From: Microbacterium memoriense
GTDB lineage: Bacteria; Actinomycetota; Actinomycetes; Actinomycetales; Microbacteriaceae
NCBI RefSeq assembly: GCF_025398275.1
Contig: NZ_JAODOR010000001.1
Span: 1 to 64,000 of the forward strand
DNA: 64,000 nt
Reading direction: 5' to 3'
The notes under the pieces were generated by a model. It had not been told where the DNA came from. It ran no database searches and worked only from the letters and a program-made list of their open reading frames with translations. This document shows, in pieces, positions 45,825 to 55,235 of the stretch (the stretch's first letter is position 1; each line of letters begins with the position of its first letter). The position numbers were made by a program, and so were the translations under genes.

Positions 45825-46988
45825 TCAGACCCTCCGAGCCATGCGAGCCGCCAGTTCATCATCCCGATCGGTCGTGTGCTGATAGCGCATCGCCGCTCCT
45901 GCCGAGGAGTGCCCCAGCCGAGCCTGAATCTCCTTGAGGGTCGCCCCCGTCTGCGCGTAGGCGGTCCCGCCGTAGTGGCGGAGGGCGTGGAACGGCATAT
46001 CGTCGCGGCCCGCCGCCCGCCGCGCCGGATACCAATGCTTCGTGAACGTGGACTGTGCGAGATGCGAGGAACCGTCAGCAGCAGGGAACAGCAGCGAGTC
46101 AGGGAAGCGGCCCGTGTGCTCCTCCAGGTGGCCGACGATCTCGCCGTGGACGTGAGGGGGGAGTGCGACGGTTCGGATGCCCGCCTCGGACTTCGGGGGA
46201 CCGACCTGGAAACCGCCCGCCGTCGTGTGGGTCACGCCGCGCTCGACGCGAACGCGGATGAGGACGATCTCCCCGGCGTCGTTGCGGGTGATCGTGAGAT
46301 CCCGCCGCCGCAGTTCGGTCGCCTCGCCGTAGCGGAGCCCGCCCCATGCGGCGAGGAGGACGAGAGCCCGGAACCGAGGCGTGATCGTCTCCAGGATCGT
46401 GTCGAGTTCGGCGTCAGCCGGGGGGAGCACCTTCCGGCCCGTGTGGGTGGACTGCCCGCCCTTGATCGTGCAGGGGTTCTCCGAGATCAGCCGATCGTCG
46501 GCGGCGGTGCTCATGATCGCGTTGAGGAGCCCGTAGGCGCGGGAGGCCTGAGTCATCTTGCCCGTGTCGAGGAGGCCGGTTCTCCAGGTTCGGACGGCGG
46601 CGGGGGAGATGCCGCTCAGATGCCGCGACGTGAGCGGGGCGAGAGGGCCGGCGAGGAGGCGGCGGTACTCATGGACGGTCGCGGGGCGGAGCCGCTCGCC
46701 TCGGGAGTTGGTCCGCTCGGTGATCCACTTCTCCGCGTAGGTGCCGAGGGTCTGCTGTCGCTCCGCTTCGGCGGCGGCGGCATCGACGGCGGAGAGCCAT
46801 GCTCCCCGGGCGATCTGATCCTGGACGCGGGCGAGGTAGGCGCGGGCGTCCGTGAGGGTGGAGAACGTCGCGGGGGCGTTGTGGCGTTCTCCGTCTGGGC
46901 CGAGGTAGCGGGCGCGGATTCTGCCGCTGGGCAACTTCTCGACCTGGCCGAACGTCTCCCGACGCTTGCGCTTGCTCTGAGCCGCCAT
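45825..46988 (-). CDS. int: Tyrosine recombinase/integrase
   Basis: 387 aa, ATG at 46988 with GGAGG 8 nt upstream. An N-terminal arm-binding domain and SAM-like core-binding domain precede the catalytic domain. Catalytic residues: Arg in LAAWGGLRYGEATELRRRDL, HxxR in FHALRHYGGT, then LGHSSAGAAMRYQH with His and the Tyr nucleophile. It integrates the element at the tRNA-Val 3' end next to it. The gene points away from attR, 160 nt away. Confidence 0.96.
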   Translation of the reverse strand: MAAQSKRKRRETFGQVEKLPSGRIRARYLGPDGERHNAPATFSTLTDARAYLARVQDQIARGAWLSAVDAAAAEAERQQTLGTYAEKWITERTNSRGERLRPATVHEYRRLLAGPLAPLTSRHLSGISPAAVRTWRTGLLDTGKMTQASRAYGLLNAIMSTAADDRLISENPCTIKGGQSTHTGRKVLPPADAELDTILETITPRFRALVLLAAWGGLRYGEATELRRRDLTITRNDAGEIVLIRVRVERGVTHTTAGGFQVGPPKSEAGIRTVALPPHVHGEIVGHLEEHTGRFPDSLLFPAADGSSHLAQSTFTKHWYPARRAAGRDDMPFHALRHYGGTAYAQTGATLKEIQARLGHSSAGAAMRYQHTTDRDDELAARMARRV

Positions 46989-47000
46989 ATCTGAACCCTC

Positions 47001-47020
47001 CGTGGGATATATGTGGGAGA
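47001..47020. promoter_or_regulatory. Arm-type repeat, right end
   Basis: CGTGGGATATATGTGGGAGA, direct-repeat half-sites 11 bp apart, one base different from the left-end copy. It lies just upstream of the integrase start, so it may also control int expression. Confidence 0.55.
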
Positions 47021-47148
47021 TCTACTGTCCATCTGAGAGATCTCGTGTCCACTTATGATCCTACCCGCGCGTGGCGACTCCCCAGTCGAGACACGGGATC
47101 GGGGCCGTTTCGCCGCGTGATTCCGGGGATCTGGAGGAGGGCGTTAGA

Positions 47149-47175
47149 ACTGGTTCGATCCCAGTATCGCGCACA
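47149..47175. repeat. attR core
   Basis: 27-bp perfect copy of the tRNA-Val 3' end, with no tRNA 5' half before it. It marks the right junction of the element; the original chromosomal terminator follows. Confidence 0.92.
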
Positions 47176-47179
47176 AGAT

Positions 47180-47207
47180 AAAACCCCCGGTTCGCCGGGG
47201 GTTTTTT
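47180..47207 (+). terminator. Original tRNA-Val terminator
   Basis: AAAACCCCCGG-TTCG-CCGGGGGTTTTTT, immediately beyond attR. It was the tRNA terminator before insertion and is now separated from it by 5.7 kb. Confidence 0.88.
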
Positions 47208-47295
47208 CGTATCGCGACCCCACCCGTCCGGAGGATCGCAGGATGACGCTGCCGACGAGCTGATGCGCGGGCGCGAGCGGGGCTAGGCTCGGCGC

Positions 47296-47805
47296 ATGGC
47301 CCACCTCGTGCTCTCGGTCGTCGGTGACGATCGCGCCGGACTCGTCAGCGCCCTCGCCCACGAAGTCGCCGCACACGGCGGCAACTGGGAGCAGAGCGAA
47401 CTCGCGGAGTTGGCTGGCGCGTTCGCAGGAATCGTCCTGGTCTCGGTGCCGGACGAGCGGGTCGCCGAACTGAGCGACGCCCTCACGGGTCTCGCCGGCC
47501 TGCTCCGGGTAACAGCGCACGCCGGCACATCGCTGGAGTCCGAACGGACCGGGCGGCCGCTGTCGTTCACCGTCCTCGGCAACGACCGACCCGGAATCGT
47601 CCGCGATGTCACGGCCGCGATCACCGCACACGCCCTCAGCATCGACAGTTTCCGCAGTCGCACGGTCGAGGCGCCGATGGCCGGCGGCACGCTGTTCGAA
47701 GCGACTGTGACCGTCAGCATCCCGCGTGAGGCGGATGCGGTGGCGATCATCTCCGCGCTGGAAGAACTCGCCGGAGAGATCCAGGTCGACCTGTCCGTCG
47801 CCTGA
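47296..47805 (+). CDS. Tandem ACT-domain protein (GcvR-like)
   Basis: 169 aa, ATG at 47296. Two ACT domains: the first starts LVLSVVGDDRAGLVSALA, the second SFTVLGNDRPGIVRDVTAAI. ACT pairs bind amino acids; the closest named relative is the glycine cleavage regulator GcvR, but no gcv genes are nearby. Immediately upstream of the AlkD-like gene (11 nt). Confidence 0.88.
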   Translation: MAHLVLSVVGDDRAGLVSALAHEVAAHGGNWEQSELAELAGAFAGIVLVSVPDERVAELSDALTGLAGLLRVTAHAGTSLESERTGRPLSFTVLGNDRPGIVRDVTAAITAHALSIDSFRSRTVEAPMAGGTLFEATVTVSIPREADAVAIISALEELAGEIQVDLSVA

Positions 47806-47816
47806 GGTGCGACCCG

Positions 47817-48485
47817 ATGGATCGTGCCGACGAACTGGTCACCGGCATCCGGGAGGCTCTGCACGATGCAGCCGAGCCCGGTATCGCGCTCGGTCAGCAG
47901 GCCTACATGAAGTCGGTGATGCCGTTCGTCGGCGTGCGGGTGCCGGCGGTGCGGCGGCTCACCCGCGAGCAGGTCCGGGGCGAGCAGAACCCCGCCGTGC
48001 TCCTCGAAACCGCGAAACGACTGTGGGACGAGGCCGGTTTCCGAGAGGAGCGGTACGCAGCCCTCGCGGTGCTCGGGGTCCGTCCCCTGCGCGCAGACCG
48101 TGCACTGTTGCCCGTCATCGAGCACGTGGTGCGCACCGGGCAGTGGTGGGATTTCACGGATGAGGTCGTCCACCGCGTCACCGATCTCCTGACTGCGCAC
48201 ACGCCGGAGATGTCCTTCGTCATCCGCACCTGGAGCGCCGACGACGACCTCTGGATGCGGCGGCTCGCGATCATCGCGCAGCTCGGTCGCCGTGATGCGC
48301 TCGACCGTGGCCTCCTGGCGGAGGTGATCATCCCCAACCTGGGGGACCCCGAGTTCTTCATTCGGAAGGCGATCGGGTGGGCGCTGCGCGATGCCGCGCG
48401 CACAGATCCCGACTGGGTGCGGTCGTTCGTCGCGGCGTATCCGCTCAGCCCGCTGAGCGCGCGCGAAGCTCTGCGGCGGCTCTGA
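47817..48485 (+). CDS. DNA alkylation repair protein (AlkD-like HEAT repeat)
   Basis: 222 aa, ATG at 47817. A HEAT-like helical repeat protein with AlkC/AlkD features (YMKSVMPFVGVRVPAVRRL, WDFTDEVVHRVTDLL, DLWMRRLAIIAQLG, FFIRKAIGWALRD). AlkD-type glycosylases remove bulky or cationic N-alkylated bases without base flipping. Likely in one transcript with the ACT-domain gene. Confidence 0.9.
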   Translation: MDRADELVTGIREALHDAAEPGIALGQQAYMKSVMPFVGVRVPAVRRLTREQVRGEQNPAVLLETAKRLWDEAGFREERYAALAVLGVRPLRADRALLPVIEHVVRTGQWWDFTDEVVHRVTDLLTAHTPEMSFVIRTWSADDDLWMRRLAIIAQLGRRDALDRGLLAEVIIPNLGDPEFFIRKAIGWALRDAARTDPDWVRSFVAAYPLSPLSAREALRRL

Positions 48486-48660
48486 CAGGGATTCACAAGG
48501 CCAGGGGCAGTACAGCGAGCCCGACGACGCGGTCGGCGATCGCGAGGGCTTCGCTCGCCGGCAGCGCGAGGATCACGGCATCCATCATGGCCCCTGCATC
48601 TCGGGTCACGCGCCACGGCGATAGACTCGGGGTTTCGAGCCACCTTCTGGAGACCTTCCC

Positions 48661-50679
48661 GTGACTGTCGCCTCACCCTCCTCGGACGTGTCCTTCCCGG
48701 CCGACGGATTCGCCCTCTTTCCCGACCGCTCCGTCATCGCGCTCCGCGTCAACGGCGAGCTGAAAGACCTCGCGGTCACCGTCGAGGCCGCCGACACCGT
48801 CGAGCCCGTCACGGCCGACAGCCCGGATGGACTGTCGATCCTGCGGCACTCGACGGCGCACATCCTCGCCCAGGCAGTGCAGCGCATCAAGCCGCAGGCG
48901 AACCTCGGCATCGGTCCGCCGATCACCGACGGTTTCTACTACGACTTCGCGGTGGACGAGCCGTTCACGCCGGAGGACCTCAAGGCGATCAAGAAGGAAA
49001 TGGAGCGGATCGTCCGAGAGAACCAGCGCTTCGTGCGCAGAGTCGTCTCCGAGGACGAGGCGCGGTCCGAGATGGCGGACGAGCCGTTCAAGCTCGAGCT
49101 GATCGATCTGGCCGGTGGACCCGGATCGGGCGCGAACGCGGCCGAAGGCGCGTCGGCCGAAATCGGTGCCGGCGACCTCACCATTTACGACAACGTCGAC
49201 CGCGACGGCGAGACGGTCTGGAAAGACCTCTGCCGCGGTCCGCACGTACCCGGCACCCGCATCGTCGGCAACGGCTGGGACCTCACCCGCATCGCGGGTG
49301 CGTATTGGCGCGGGAGCGAGAAGAACCCTCAGCTCCAGCGGATCTACGGCACCGCGTGGCCCAGCAAAGACGAACTGCGCGCGTACCAGCAGCGGCTCGA
49401 AGAAGCGGCGAAGCGCGATCACCGCAAGCTCGGCAAAGAACTCGACCTCTTCTCTTTCCCCGAGGAGATCGGCTCAGGCCTGTCGGTGTGGCACCCCAAG
49501 GGCGGTGTCATCCGCGGCGAGATGGAGCAGCACGCACGCCGTCGCCACGTCGAGGGCGGCTACACGTACGTGTACACACCCCACATCTCCAAGGAAGATC
49601 TCTTCCTCACCTCGAACCACCTCGTCACCTATCGCGAGGGCATGTTCCCGCCGATCGTGATGGACGAAGAGCGCGATGCCGAGGGGAACATCACCAAAAA
49701 GGGCCAGGACTACTACCTGAAGCCCATGAACTGCCCGATGCACATCCTCATCTACAAGGAGCGGGCGCGTAGCTATCGCGATCTGCCGATGCGGCTCGCC
49801 GAGAACGGCACCGTGTATCGCAACGAACTTTCCGGCGCTCTCCACGGGCTGACCCGCGTGCGGGGATTCACCCAGGACGACTCGCACCTCTTCGTCACTC
49901 CCGACCAGCTCGAGACCGAGACGGCACGGGTGTTGGAGTTCGTGATCTCGATGCTCCGCGACTTCGGTCTGGAGGACTTCGAACTCGAACTGTCGATGCG
50001 TGATGACGAGAAGTCGAAGTGGATCGGATCGGATGAGTTCTGGGACTACTCGACCAATGCCCTGCGCCAGGTCGCGATCGCGAGTGGACTGAAAGTCACC
50101 GAAGTCGCCGGTGAAGCCGCGTTCTACGGACCCAAGATCGATCTGAAGACCCGCGATGCGATCGGTCGCACCTGGCAATTGTCGACCGTGCAGGTCGACG
50201 TCAACCTGCCCGAACGATTCGACCTGGAGTACACCGGTCCGGATGGCGAGAAGCACCGTCCGATCATGATCCACCGCGCACTGTTCGGCTCGATCGAGCG
50301 ATTCTTCGCGATCTTGCTCGAGCACTATGCGGGAGCGTTCCCGGTGTGGCTGGCACCGGTTCAGGTTGTCGCGATTCCCGTCGCGGAGCAGTTCGGCGAC
50401 TATCTGGATGAGATCGTCGAGCGGCTGCGCGCGACGGGTGTCCGCGCCGAGGTCGACCACTCCGATGACCGCATGCAGAAGAAGATCCGCACGCACACGA
50501 CGCAGAAGGTGCCGTTGCAGCTCATCGCCGGCGAGCAGGACCGCTCGGCGGGTACCGTGTCGTTCCGTTTCCGCGACGGATCGCAGACCAACGGCATCAC
50601 CGTGGATGAGGCGGTCGCGAAGATCGCCGCGGCGATCGCCGATCGGACGCTCGTCAACACGGCGGCGGACCTCGCGTGA
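48661..50679 (+). CDS. thrS: Threonyl-tRNA synthetase
   Basis: 672 aa, GTG at 48661 (GGAGA upstream). A TGS-like N-terminus and editing domain ([12 protein letters not shown]) precede the class II core: motif 2 in [21 protein letters not shown], zinc ligands including the Cys in KPMNCPMH, and motif 3 around [15 protein letters not shown]; an anticodon-binding domain follows. The 175-nt leader shows no T-box. A 31-codon minus-strand frame at 48493-48600 is open but unsupported. Confidence 0.97.
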   Translation: MTVASPSSDVSFPADGFALFPDRSVIALRVNGELKDLAVTVEAADTVEPVTADSPDGLSILRHSTAHILAQAVQRIKPQANLGIGPPITDGFYYDFAVDEPFTPEDLKAIKKEMERIVRENQRFVRRVVSEDEARSEMADEPFKLELIDLAGGPGSGANAAEGASAEIGAGDLTIYDNVDRDGETVWKDLCRGPHVPGTRIVGNGWDLTRIAGAYWRGSEKNPQLQRIYGTAWPSKDELRAYQQRLEEAAKRDHRKLGKELDLFSFPEEIGSGLSVWHPKGGVIRGEMEQHARRRHVEGGYTYVYTPHISKEDLFLTSNHLVTYREGMFPPIVMDEERDAEGNITKKGQDYYLKPMNCPMHILIYKERARSYRDLPMRLAENGTVYRNELSGALHGLTRVRGFTQDDSHLFVTPDQLETETARVLEFVISMLRDFGLEDFELELSMRDDEKSKWIGSDEFWDYSTNALRQVAIASGLKVTEVAGEAAFYGPKIDLKTRDAIGRTWQLSTVQVDVNLPERFDLEYTGPDGEKHRPIMIHRALFGSIERFFAILLEHYAGAFPVWLAPVQVVAIPVAEQFGDYLDEIVERLRATGVRAEVDHSDDRMQKKIRTHTTQKVPLQLIAGEQDRSAGTVSFRFRDGSQTNGITVDEAVAKIAAAIADRTLVNTAADLA

Positions 50680-50692
50680 CGGGCGCCGATCG

Positions 50693-51256
50693 GTGAGCGA
50701 GCGCGGCGAGAACCCCGAATCGGCGCTCATCGACGCCAGCACCTTCGCCGGCGTCCCCGACGGTTTTCAGCGGTTGTGGACGCCGCACCGGATGGCCTAC
50801 ATCACGGCGGGCGCCGATGTGAACCGGGGGAGCGGGTGCCCCTTCTGTGTCGCGCCCGAGCTCTCCGACCCGGACGGGCTCATCGTCCACCGTGGGCGCA
50901 CGGCTTACGTTCTGCTGAACCTCTTTCCCTACAATTCCGGCCACCTGCTCGTATGCCCGTATCGGCATGTGGCGACCTACGATCAGGCGACACCTGGGGA
51001 AGTCGGCGAGATCGCGGAGCTGACGCAGACCGCGATGCGGGTGCTGCGTGAAGTCTCGCGGTGCGACGGTTTCAACATCGGCATGAATCAAGGCGCCGTG
51101 GCCGGGGCTGGCGTCGACGAGCACCTCCACCAGCACATCGTGCCGCGCTGGGCCACCGACGCGAACTTCTTCCCGATCATCGCTCGCACCAAGGCGTTGC
51201 CCCAGCTCCTCGGCGACGTACGCGAAGCCGTAGCCTCCGCCTGGCCGCGGGGCTGA
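50693..51256 (+). CDS. HIT family protein (AP4A phosphorylase-like)
   Basis: 187 aa from GTG at 50693, 13 nt after thrS. Histidine-triad domain: LLNLFPYNSGHLLVCPYRHV and the catalytic EHLHQHIVPRW. A CPFC motif could bind metal. The HIT/AP4A-phosphorylase branch hydrolyses or phosphorolyses dinucleoside polyphosphates. Adjacency to thrS is interesting because aminoacyl-tRNA synthetases make Ap4A, but a link is inference. Confidence 0.9.
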   Translation: MSERGENPESALIDASTFAGVPDGFQRLWTPHRMAYITAGADVNRGSGCPFCVAPELSDPDGLIVHRGRTAYVLLNLFPYNSGHLLVCPYRHVATYDQATPGEVGEIAELTQTAMRVLREVSRCDGFNIGMNQGAVAGAGVDEHLHQHIVPRWATDANFFPIIARTKALPQLLGDVREAVASAWPRG

Positions 51257-51338
51257 GGAACCCGCGCCGGGTGTGGACAACCCTCCCGGGCAGACGCAGG
51301 TCGTCATTAGGTTGAGGTATTCCGGGAAAGGATGCCGC

Positions 51339-51908
51339 ATGACCCGTCGCACATCGCTCACCCTCGCTGCAACGCTGGTCGCCTTTGCAGCGCTGACCGG
51401 GTGCACCGGCGCAGGAACGGCGTCGCCGACGGAGACGGCGGCATCCTCAGCGTCGCCCACGGCGACACCGACCGGCGCGATCGGCGATCCCGATCTGGAG
51501 GATGCGTTCGCCGAGCGCGAGCAGTTCTTCCGCGACCAGCAGTTCGCCTCCGGGAGCACGTCCCTGAGTGCGGTGACCCCCGCGCAGAAGGATTTCATCG
51601 CTGAGCAACGCGCCTACATCGAATCGCAGGGGGCGGTGTGGTCGCCCGAGTACGAAACCGTCTACCTCGCGCTGACCGCCGACGCGTGCGAGACATCGAT
51701 TCTGAACGGACATGCGCTCGAGACGACCACGTTCACGACCCACCTGCAGACCTCGCCGCTCGTGGCGACCCTGCTCGACGGTGTCCCGGAAGACCAGCGC
51801 ACGGCGGCGACGGGCAATCTCGCCTCCGTCATGGTTTTCGGCACCAGCTTTTTGTGCCCCGCGGACTCCCCGCAGTGGGAGGCCGCGTACACCGAGGTCT
51901 TCGGCTAA
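51339..51908 (+). CDS. Hypothetical lipoprotein
   Basis: 189 aa from ATG at 51339 (GGAAAGGA upstream). Lipobox LTGCTG after a 20-residue signal; a Thr/Ser/Ala-rich linker, then a helical domain (EREQFFRDQQF, TPAQKDFIAEQRAYIE) with two Cys. No named family. Tail-to-tail overlap of 4 nt with the pdxY gene. Confidence 0.8.
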   Translation: MTRRTSLTLAATLVAFAALTGCTGAGTASPTETAASSASPTATPTGAIGDPDLEDAFAEREQFFRDQQFASGSTSLSAVTPAQKDFIAEQRAYIESQGAVWSPEYETVYLALTADACETSILNGHALETTTFTTHLQTSPLVATLLDGVPEDQRTAATGNLASVMVFGTSFLCPADSPQWEAAYTEVFG

Positions 51909-52762
51909 CGGACCTGCGTGACGGCGAACTGCATCCGCGGGTGCGCGTAGGACTCCTGCGACTCGACGAGGAGGAGCTCCCGCGCGCCGGCGTCGTACGT
52001 GTTCTGCAGGAGGTCGAAAACGCTCGAGACGGTGCGGGCGAGGGCGCCGGCCGCGTCGCCGCTGGCCCTGTAGTGCGCTGTGAACAGTGCCGCCGTGACA
52101 TCGCCGGAACCGTTGGCCTTCATCGGGATATGCGGCGTCTGCACGATCCACGCACCCTCGTCCGTCACGGCCAGCATCTCGATCGTGCCCTCGGGGCGGT
52201 CGGGTCGCTCCACCGAGGTCACGAGCACGGTCGCCGGGCCGAGTGCCCGGGCCGCGTCCGCCGACGCCAACGTCGATGCGAGATCGGTCGGCTCGGTGCC
52301 GGTGAGGAAGCCGAGCTCGAACTGGTTCGGCGTGATGATGTCCGCCGCCGGCACGACCCGCTCGCGCAGGAGGATCGGGATGGCGGGCGCGACGAAGCAT
52401 CCGCTCTTCGCGTTGCCCATCACGGGGTCGCACGCGTAGACGGCCGCAGGGTTCGCCGACTTGACACGGTGCACGGCGTCGAGGATGACCTCGGCGATCC
52501 CTTCGCCGCCTTGGTAACCGGAAAGAACGACGTCGATGTCACCGAACACACCACGATCCTCGATGCCGGTGATGACGTCGCGGACGTCATCGGGCGAGAT
52601 GAGTGGACCGCGCCACGCCCCGTAGCCGGTGTGGTTCGAGAAGTTCACCGTGTAGACGGGGAGGACCTCGACGCCGATGCGCTGCAGGGGGAAGACAGCG
52701 GCGGAGTTGCCGACGTGGCCGTACGCGACGGCGGACTGGATGGACAGGATCTTCACGATCAT
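51905..52762 (-). CDS. pdxY: Pyridoxal kinase
   Basis: 285 aa, ATG at 52762 overlapping the MocR stop. Ribokinase-like: N-terminal ILSIQSAVAYGHVGNSAAVFPLQ, substrate loop NHTGYGAWRG, and the anion-hole/base motif KANGSGDVTAALF. Phosphorylates pyridoxal to PLP (salvage). Operon with a MocR regulator and divergent from the de novo pdxS/pdxT pair, so this is a complete B6 supply locus. Confidence 0.95.
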   Translation of the reverse strand: MIVKILSIQSAVAYGHVGNSAAVFPLQRIGVEVLPVYTVNFSNHTGYGAWRGPLISPDDVRDVITGIEDRGVFGDIDVVLSGYQGGEGIAEVILDAVHRVKSANPAAVYACDPVMGNAKSGCFVAPAIPILLRERVVPAADIITPNQFELGFLTGTEPTDLASTLASADAARALGPATVLVTSVERPDRPEGTIEMLAVTDEGAWIVQTPHIPMKANGSGDVTAALFTAHYRASGDAAGALARTVSSVFDLLQNTYDAGARELLLVESQESYAHPRMQFAVTQVR

Positions 52763-54120
52763 CCCGCTTTCTTGGATGCGGCCGCCTGAACGGCGGTGGA
52801 GAGGTCTGATGCCAGCCGGGCGGCGTCGGCATCGGAGAGGTCGTGGACGGTCAACCGCAGGTGGAACGCGGCCGCGTCGTCGGAGAGCACGAATTCGTCG
52901 CCCGGTCGCGCCAGCCACCCGCGGCGCATGAGCTGTTCGGCGACCGCGCGCGCGGGAGCCGCCACGCGCACCCACAGATTGAGGCCGTCTCCGGGGGCGG
53001 CGTCGATTCCGTGGTCCACGAGACGTTCCGCGAAGGCGGCGTTGCGCGCGGCGTAATGTGCGGCGGCGGTCTGGATGCCGGTGCGCGTCGCATCGTCGGT
53101 CACCAACGCGTGCGTCAAGCGCTGGAGCAGGTGACTGACCCAGATCGTGCCCGGGCTCAGTCGCATCGCCAACCGCTCGGCGGTGTCGGGATCGGATGCG
53201 GTGACGGCGAGACACATGTCGGGTCCGAGGAACTTCGATACCGACCGGACGAGCGCGTAACGCCGGTGCGTGGGACCGATCATCGAGTGGAACGGCCGTG
53301 AGGAGAGGAGGGAGAAGTGGTCGTCTTCGATCACGAGCACATACGGATGATCGGCGAGCACGGCGCGGAGGGCGGCGGCGCGCGTCGCGCTCAGGCTCGC
53401 GCCGGTGGGATTCTGCGCACGTGGGGTGCAGACGACGGCGCGCACCCCGGCGGCGAGCGCCGCTTCGAGACCGGCGACCGTCATCCCTTCACCGTCGACC
53501 GGCACGGGGACGGCGCGATACCCGCCGAGCCGCACGGTATTCATGCTCGAGAGGAAGCAGGGATCCTCCAACGCGACCGCATCATCGCGCGTCAGCGTCT
53601 GGGCCAACAGTCGTTCGATCGCGTCGGAGGCGCCGCTGGTGACCGTGAGGCGGAAGGGCACGCCGGCCGCGAGGTCCGCACGCATCCACTCGGTCGCCCA
53701 TGCTTCGAGGTCGCGGTCGATCACCGGCTCCCCGTAGAGCACGGTCCGGCGGCCGAGTTCCGGCAGTACGGGGTGCAGGGGTGGGATGAGGGTGGCATCC
53801 GGATTTCCCGTCCCGATATCGCGCAGAATGCTGTCTGTCGCGTAGCCCTCTTGCGCGACGCGCTCGGGGCCTGCGACGAGTGTTCCGCCGCGACCTCTGC
53901 TGACGACGAGCCCGGCCTGCGCGAGCTGTCGGTACGCCGCCATCACGGTGTTGCGGTTGACGGCGAGCCGATCTGCCAGCGCGCGCACCGGGGGCAGCGC
54001 CGCGCCGACCTCGATCCCGCCCCGCTCGATGAGCGCACGAAGACTGTCGGCGATCTCGAGGGCGGAGCCGCCCCGGATGCCGTCGTCGATGGGATCGTCC
54101 GGACTCATGTCGCTGTCCAT
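52759..54120 (-). CDS. pdxR: MocR-family PLP-sensing regulator (PdxR-like)
   Basis: About 453 aa from ATG at 54120 (54108 also possible). An N-terminal GntR-type winged helix ([30 protein letters not shown] split over residues ~40-70) is fused to a fold-type I aminotransferase-like domain with the PLP lysine in [14 protein letters not shown]. MocR regulators of this kind sense PLP and activate pdxS/pdxT, which start 79 nt away in the other direction. The function is inferred from family and position. Confidence 0.9.
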   Translation of the reverse strand: MDSDMSPDDPIDDGIRGGSALEIADSLRALIERGGIEVGAALPPVRALADRLAVNRNTVMAAYRQLAQAGLVVSRGRGGTLVAGPERVAQEGYATDSILRDIGTGNPDATLIPPLHPVLPELGRRTVLYGEPVIDRDLEAWATEWMRADLAAGVPFRLTVTSGASDAIERLLAQTLTRDDAVALEDPCFLSSMNTVRLGGYRAVPVPVDGEGMTVAGLEAALAAGVRAVVCTPRAQNPTGASLSATRAAALRAVLADHPYVLVIEDDHFSLLSSRPFHSMIGPTHRRYALVRSVSKFLGPDMCLAVTASDPDTAERLAMRLSPGTIWVSHLLQRLTHALVTDDATRTGIQTAAAHYAARNAAFAERLVDHGIDAAPGDGLNLWVRVAAPARAVAEQLMRRGWLARPGDEFVLSDDAAAFHLRLTVHDLSDADAARLASDLSTAVQAAASKKAG

Positions 54121-54146
54121 CCTATGGGCTTGGTACGTGCTAGTTT

Positions 54147-54160
54147 TTGGCCTAAGCCAA
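54147..54160. promoter_or_regulatory. Candidate PdxR operator
   Basis: TTGGC-CTAA-GCCAA in the 79-nt divergent gap, with a related CTTGG at 54129-54133 nearer pdxR. Position suits a regulator that represses itself and activates pdxS. Confidence 0.45.
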
Positions 54161-54199
54161 TCACCCGATGCTCGGCGCCGCGCGCCCGAAGGAGCTGTC

Positions 54200-55090
54200 A
54201 TGTCCACTCCCGCCACCGGATCATCCCGCGTCAAGCGCGGCCTCGCCGAAATGCTCAAGGGCGGCGTCATCATGGACGTCGTCACTGCCGATCAAGCCAA
54301 GATCGCCGAAGACGCCGGAGCCGTCGCCGTCATGGCGCTCGAGCGCGTGCCCGCCGACATCCGCGCACAGGGTGGCGTGTCGCGGATGAGCGACCCCGAC
54401 ATGATCGACTCGATCATCGACGCCGTCTCGATCCCCGTCATGGCCAAAGCCCGTATCGGACACTTCGTCGAAGCTCAGATTCTGCAGGAGCTCGGCGTCG
54501 ACTACATCGACGAGTCCGAAGTGCTCTCACCGGCCGACTACGTCAACCACATCGACAAGTGGGGGTACACGGTGCCCTTCGTCTGCGGGGCGACGAACCT
54601 CGGCGAGGCCCTGCGCCGCATCACGGAGGGCGCCGCAATGATCCGTTCCAAGGGTGAAGCCGGTACCGGCGACATCTCCGAGGCGATGAAGCACATCCGC
54701 AAGATCCGCGGTGAGATCGCCGGTCTCGCGGCCCTCTCGAAGGACGAACTCTACGTCGCCGCGAAGGACTTGCAGGCGCCGTACGACCTCGTCGCGGAGA
54801 TCGCCGAGACCGGCACCCTCCCCGTCGTCCTGTTCGTCGCCGGAGGGGTCGCGACTCCGGCCGATGCCGCGATGATGATGCAACTGGGCGCAGACGGCGT
54901 TTTCGTCGGCTCCGGAATCTTCAAGAGCGGCAACCCGGCCGAACGCGCGGCCGCGATCGTCAAGGCCACGACGTTCTTCGACGACCCGAAGGTCGTGGCG
55001 GAGGTCTCGCGCGGGCTCGGTGAAGCGATGGTCGGCATCAACGTGAGCGACCTTCCCGCGCCGCATCGCCTCGCCGAGCGCGGATGGTGA
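54200..55090 (+). CDS. pdxS: Pyridoxal 5'-phosphate synthase, PdxS subunit
   Basis: 296 aa, ATG at 54200 with GAAGGAG. A very conserved TIM barrel: [20 protein letters not shown], catalytic Lys segment [20 protein letters not shown]-type lysine near SKGEAGTGD, and the phosphate loop VFVGSGIF. Builds PLP from ribose-5-phosphate, glyceraldehyde-3-phosphate and ammonia supplied by PdxT. Followed by pdxT after an unusual repeat-containing 145-nt gap. Confidence 0.98.
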   Translation: MSTPATGSSRVKRGLAEMLKGGVIMDVVTADQAKIAEDAGAVAVMALERVPADIRAQGGVSRMSDPDMIDSIIDAVSIPVMAKARIGHFVEAQILQELGVDYIDESEVLSPADYVNHIDKWGYTVPFVCGATNLGEALRRITEGAAMIRSKGEAGTGDISEAMKHIRKIRGEIAGLAALSKDELYVAAKDLQAPYDLVAEIAETGTLPVVLFVAGGVATPADAAMMMQLGADGVFVGSGIFKSGNPAERAAAIVKATTFFDDPKVVAEVSRGLGEAMVGINVSDLPAPHRLAERGW

Positions 55091-55112
55091 CGACTCTTCG
55101 CGCGCAGCATCC

Positions 55113-55206
55113 ATGTCCCACTTCTGGTCGTCCGGACGTGCCGAATCCGACCGCACGTGGGACATGGGCTACGCGGAGTGGGACATGCGCTGCCGAAAGT
55201 GGGACA
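55113..55206. repeat. GTGGGACAT repeat array between pdxS and pdxT
   Basis: GTGGGACAT at 55157-55165 and 55178-55186, with GTGGGACA at 55199-55206, are spaced exactly 21 bp apart. An inverted copy (ATGTCCCAC) lies at 55113-55121. The first and second copies extend to GTGGGACATG. The unit is in frame with pdxT (codons TGG GAC ATG), but the better pdxT start lies after it. Confidence 0.75.
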
Positions 55207-55235
55207 CGGCGAGGGTGGGATGGGGGAGGGAGGGG

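Larger units (their letters stand above)
41459..47175. mobile_element. 5.7-kb integrative element in tRNA-Val(GAC), satellite-like
   Basis: Bounded by a 27-bp perfect direct repeat (41459-41485 and 47149-47175; unit length 5690 bp). Contents left to right: HIRAN-domain gene and a 48-aa gene (rightward), then leftward a hypothetical gene, a terminase-small-like HTH gene, two small genes, a replication-initiator-like gene, an excisionase-like gene and a tyrosine integrase at the right end. GTGGGAGA-type sites lie near both ends. No relaxase, FtsK/TraB transfer protein, capsid or large terminase is present, so it should need a helper for spread. Confidence 0.9.

Noticed and set aside
48493..48600. 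31-codon minus-strand frame ahead of thrS (MMDAVILALPASEALAIAD...)
   Set aside because: No convincing ribosome site, no neighbour in that orientation and no recognisable family; high-GC DNA gives many such frames.
48486..48660. T-box or other riboswitch leader for thrS
   Set aside because: The leader is short and lacks a T-box consensus or a terminator/antiterminator pair.
55113..55235. 41-residue N-terminal extension of PdxT
   Set aside because: No ribosome site at 55113, strong GGGAGGGAGG before 55236, and the family length fits the shorter form. The repeat remains noted as a finding.
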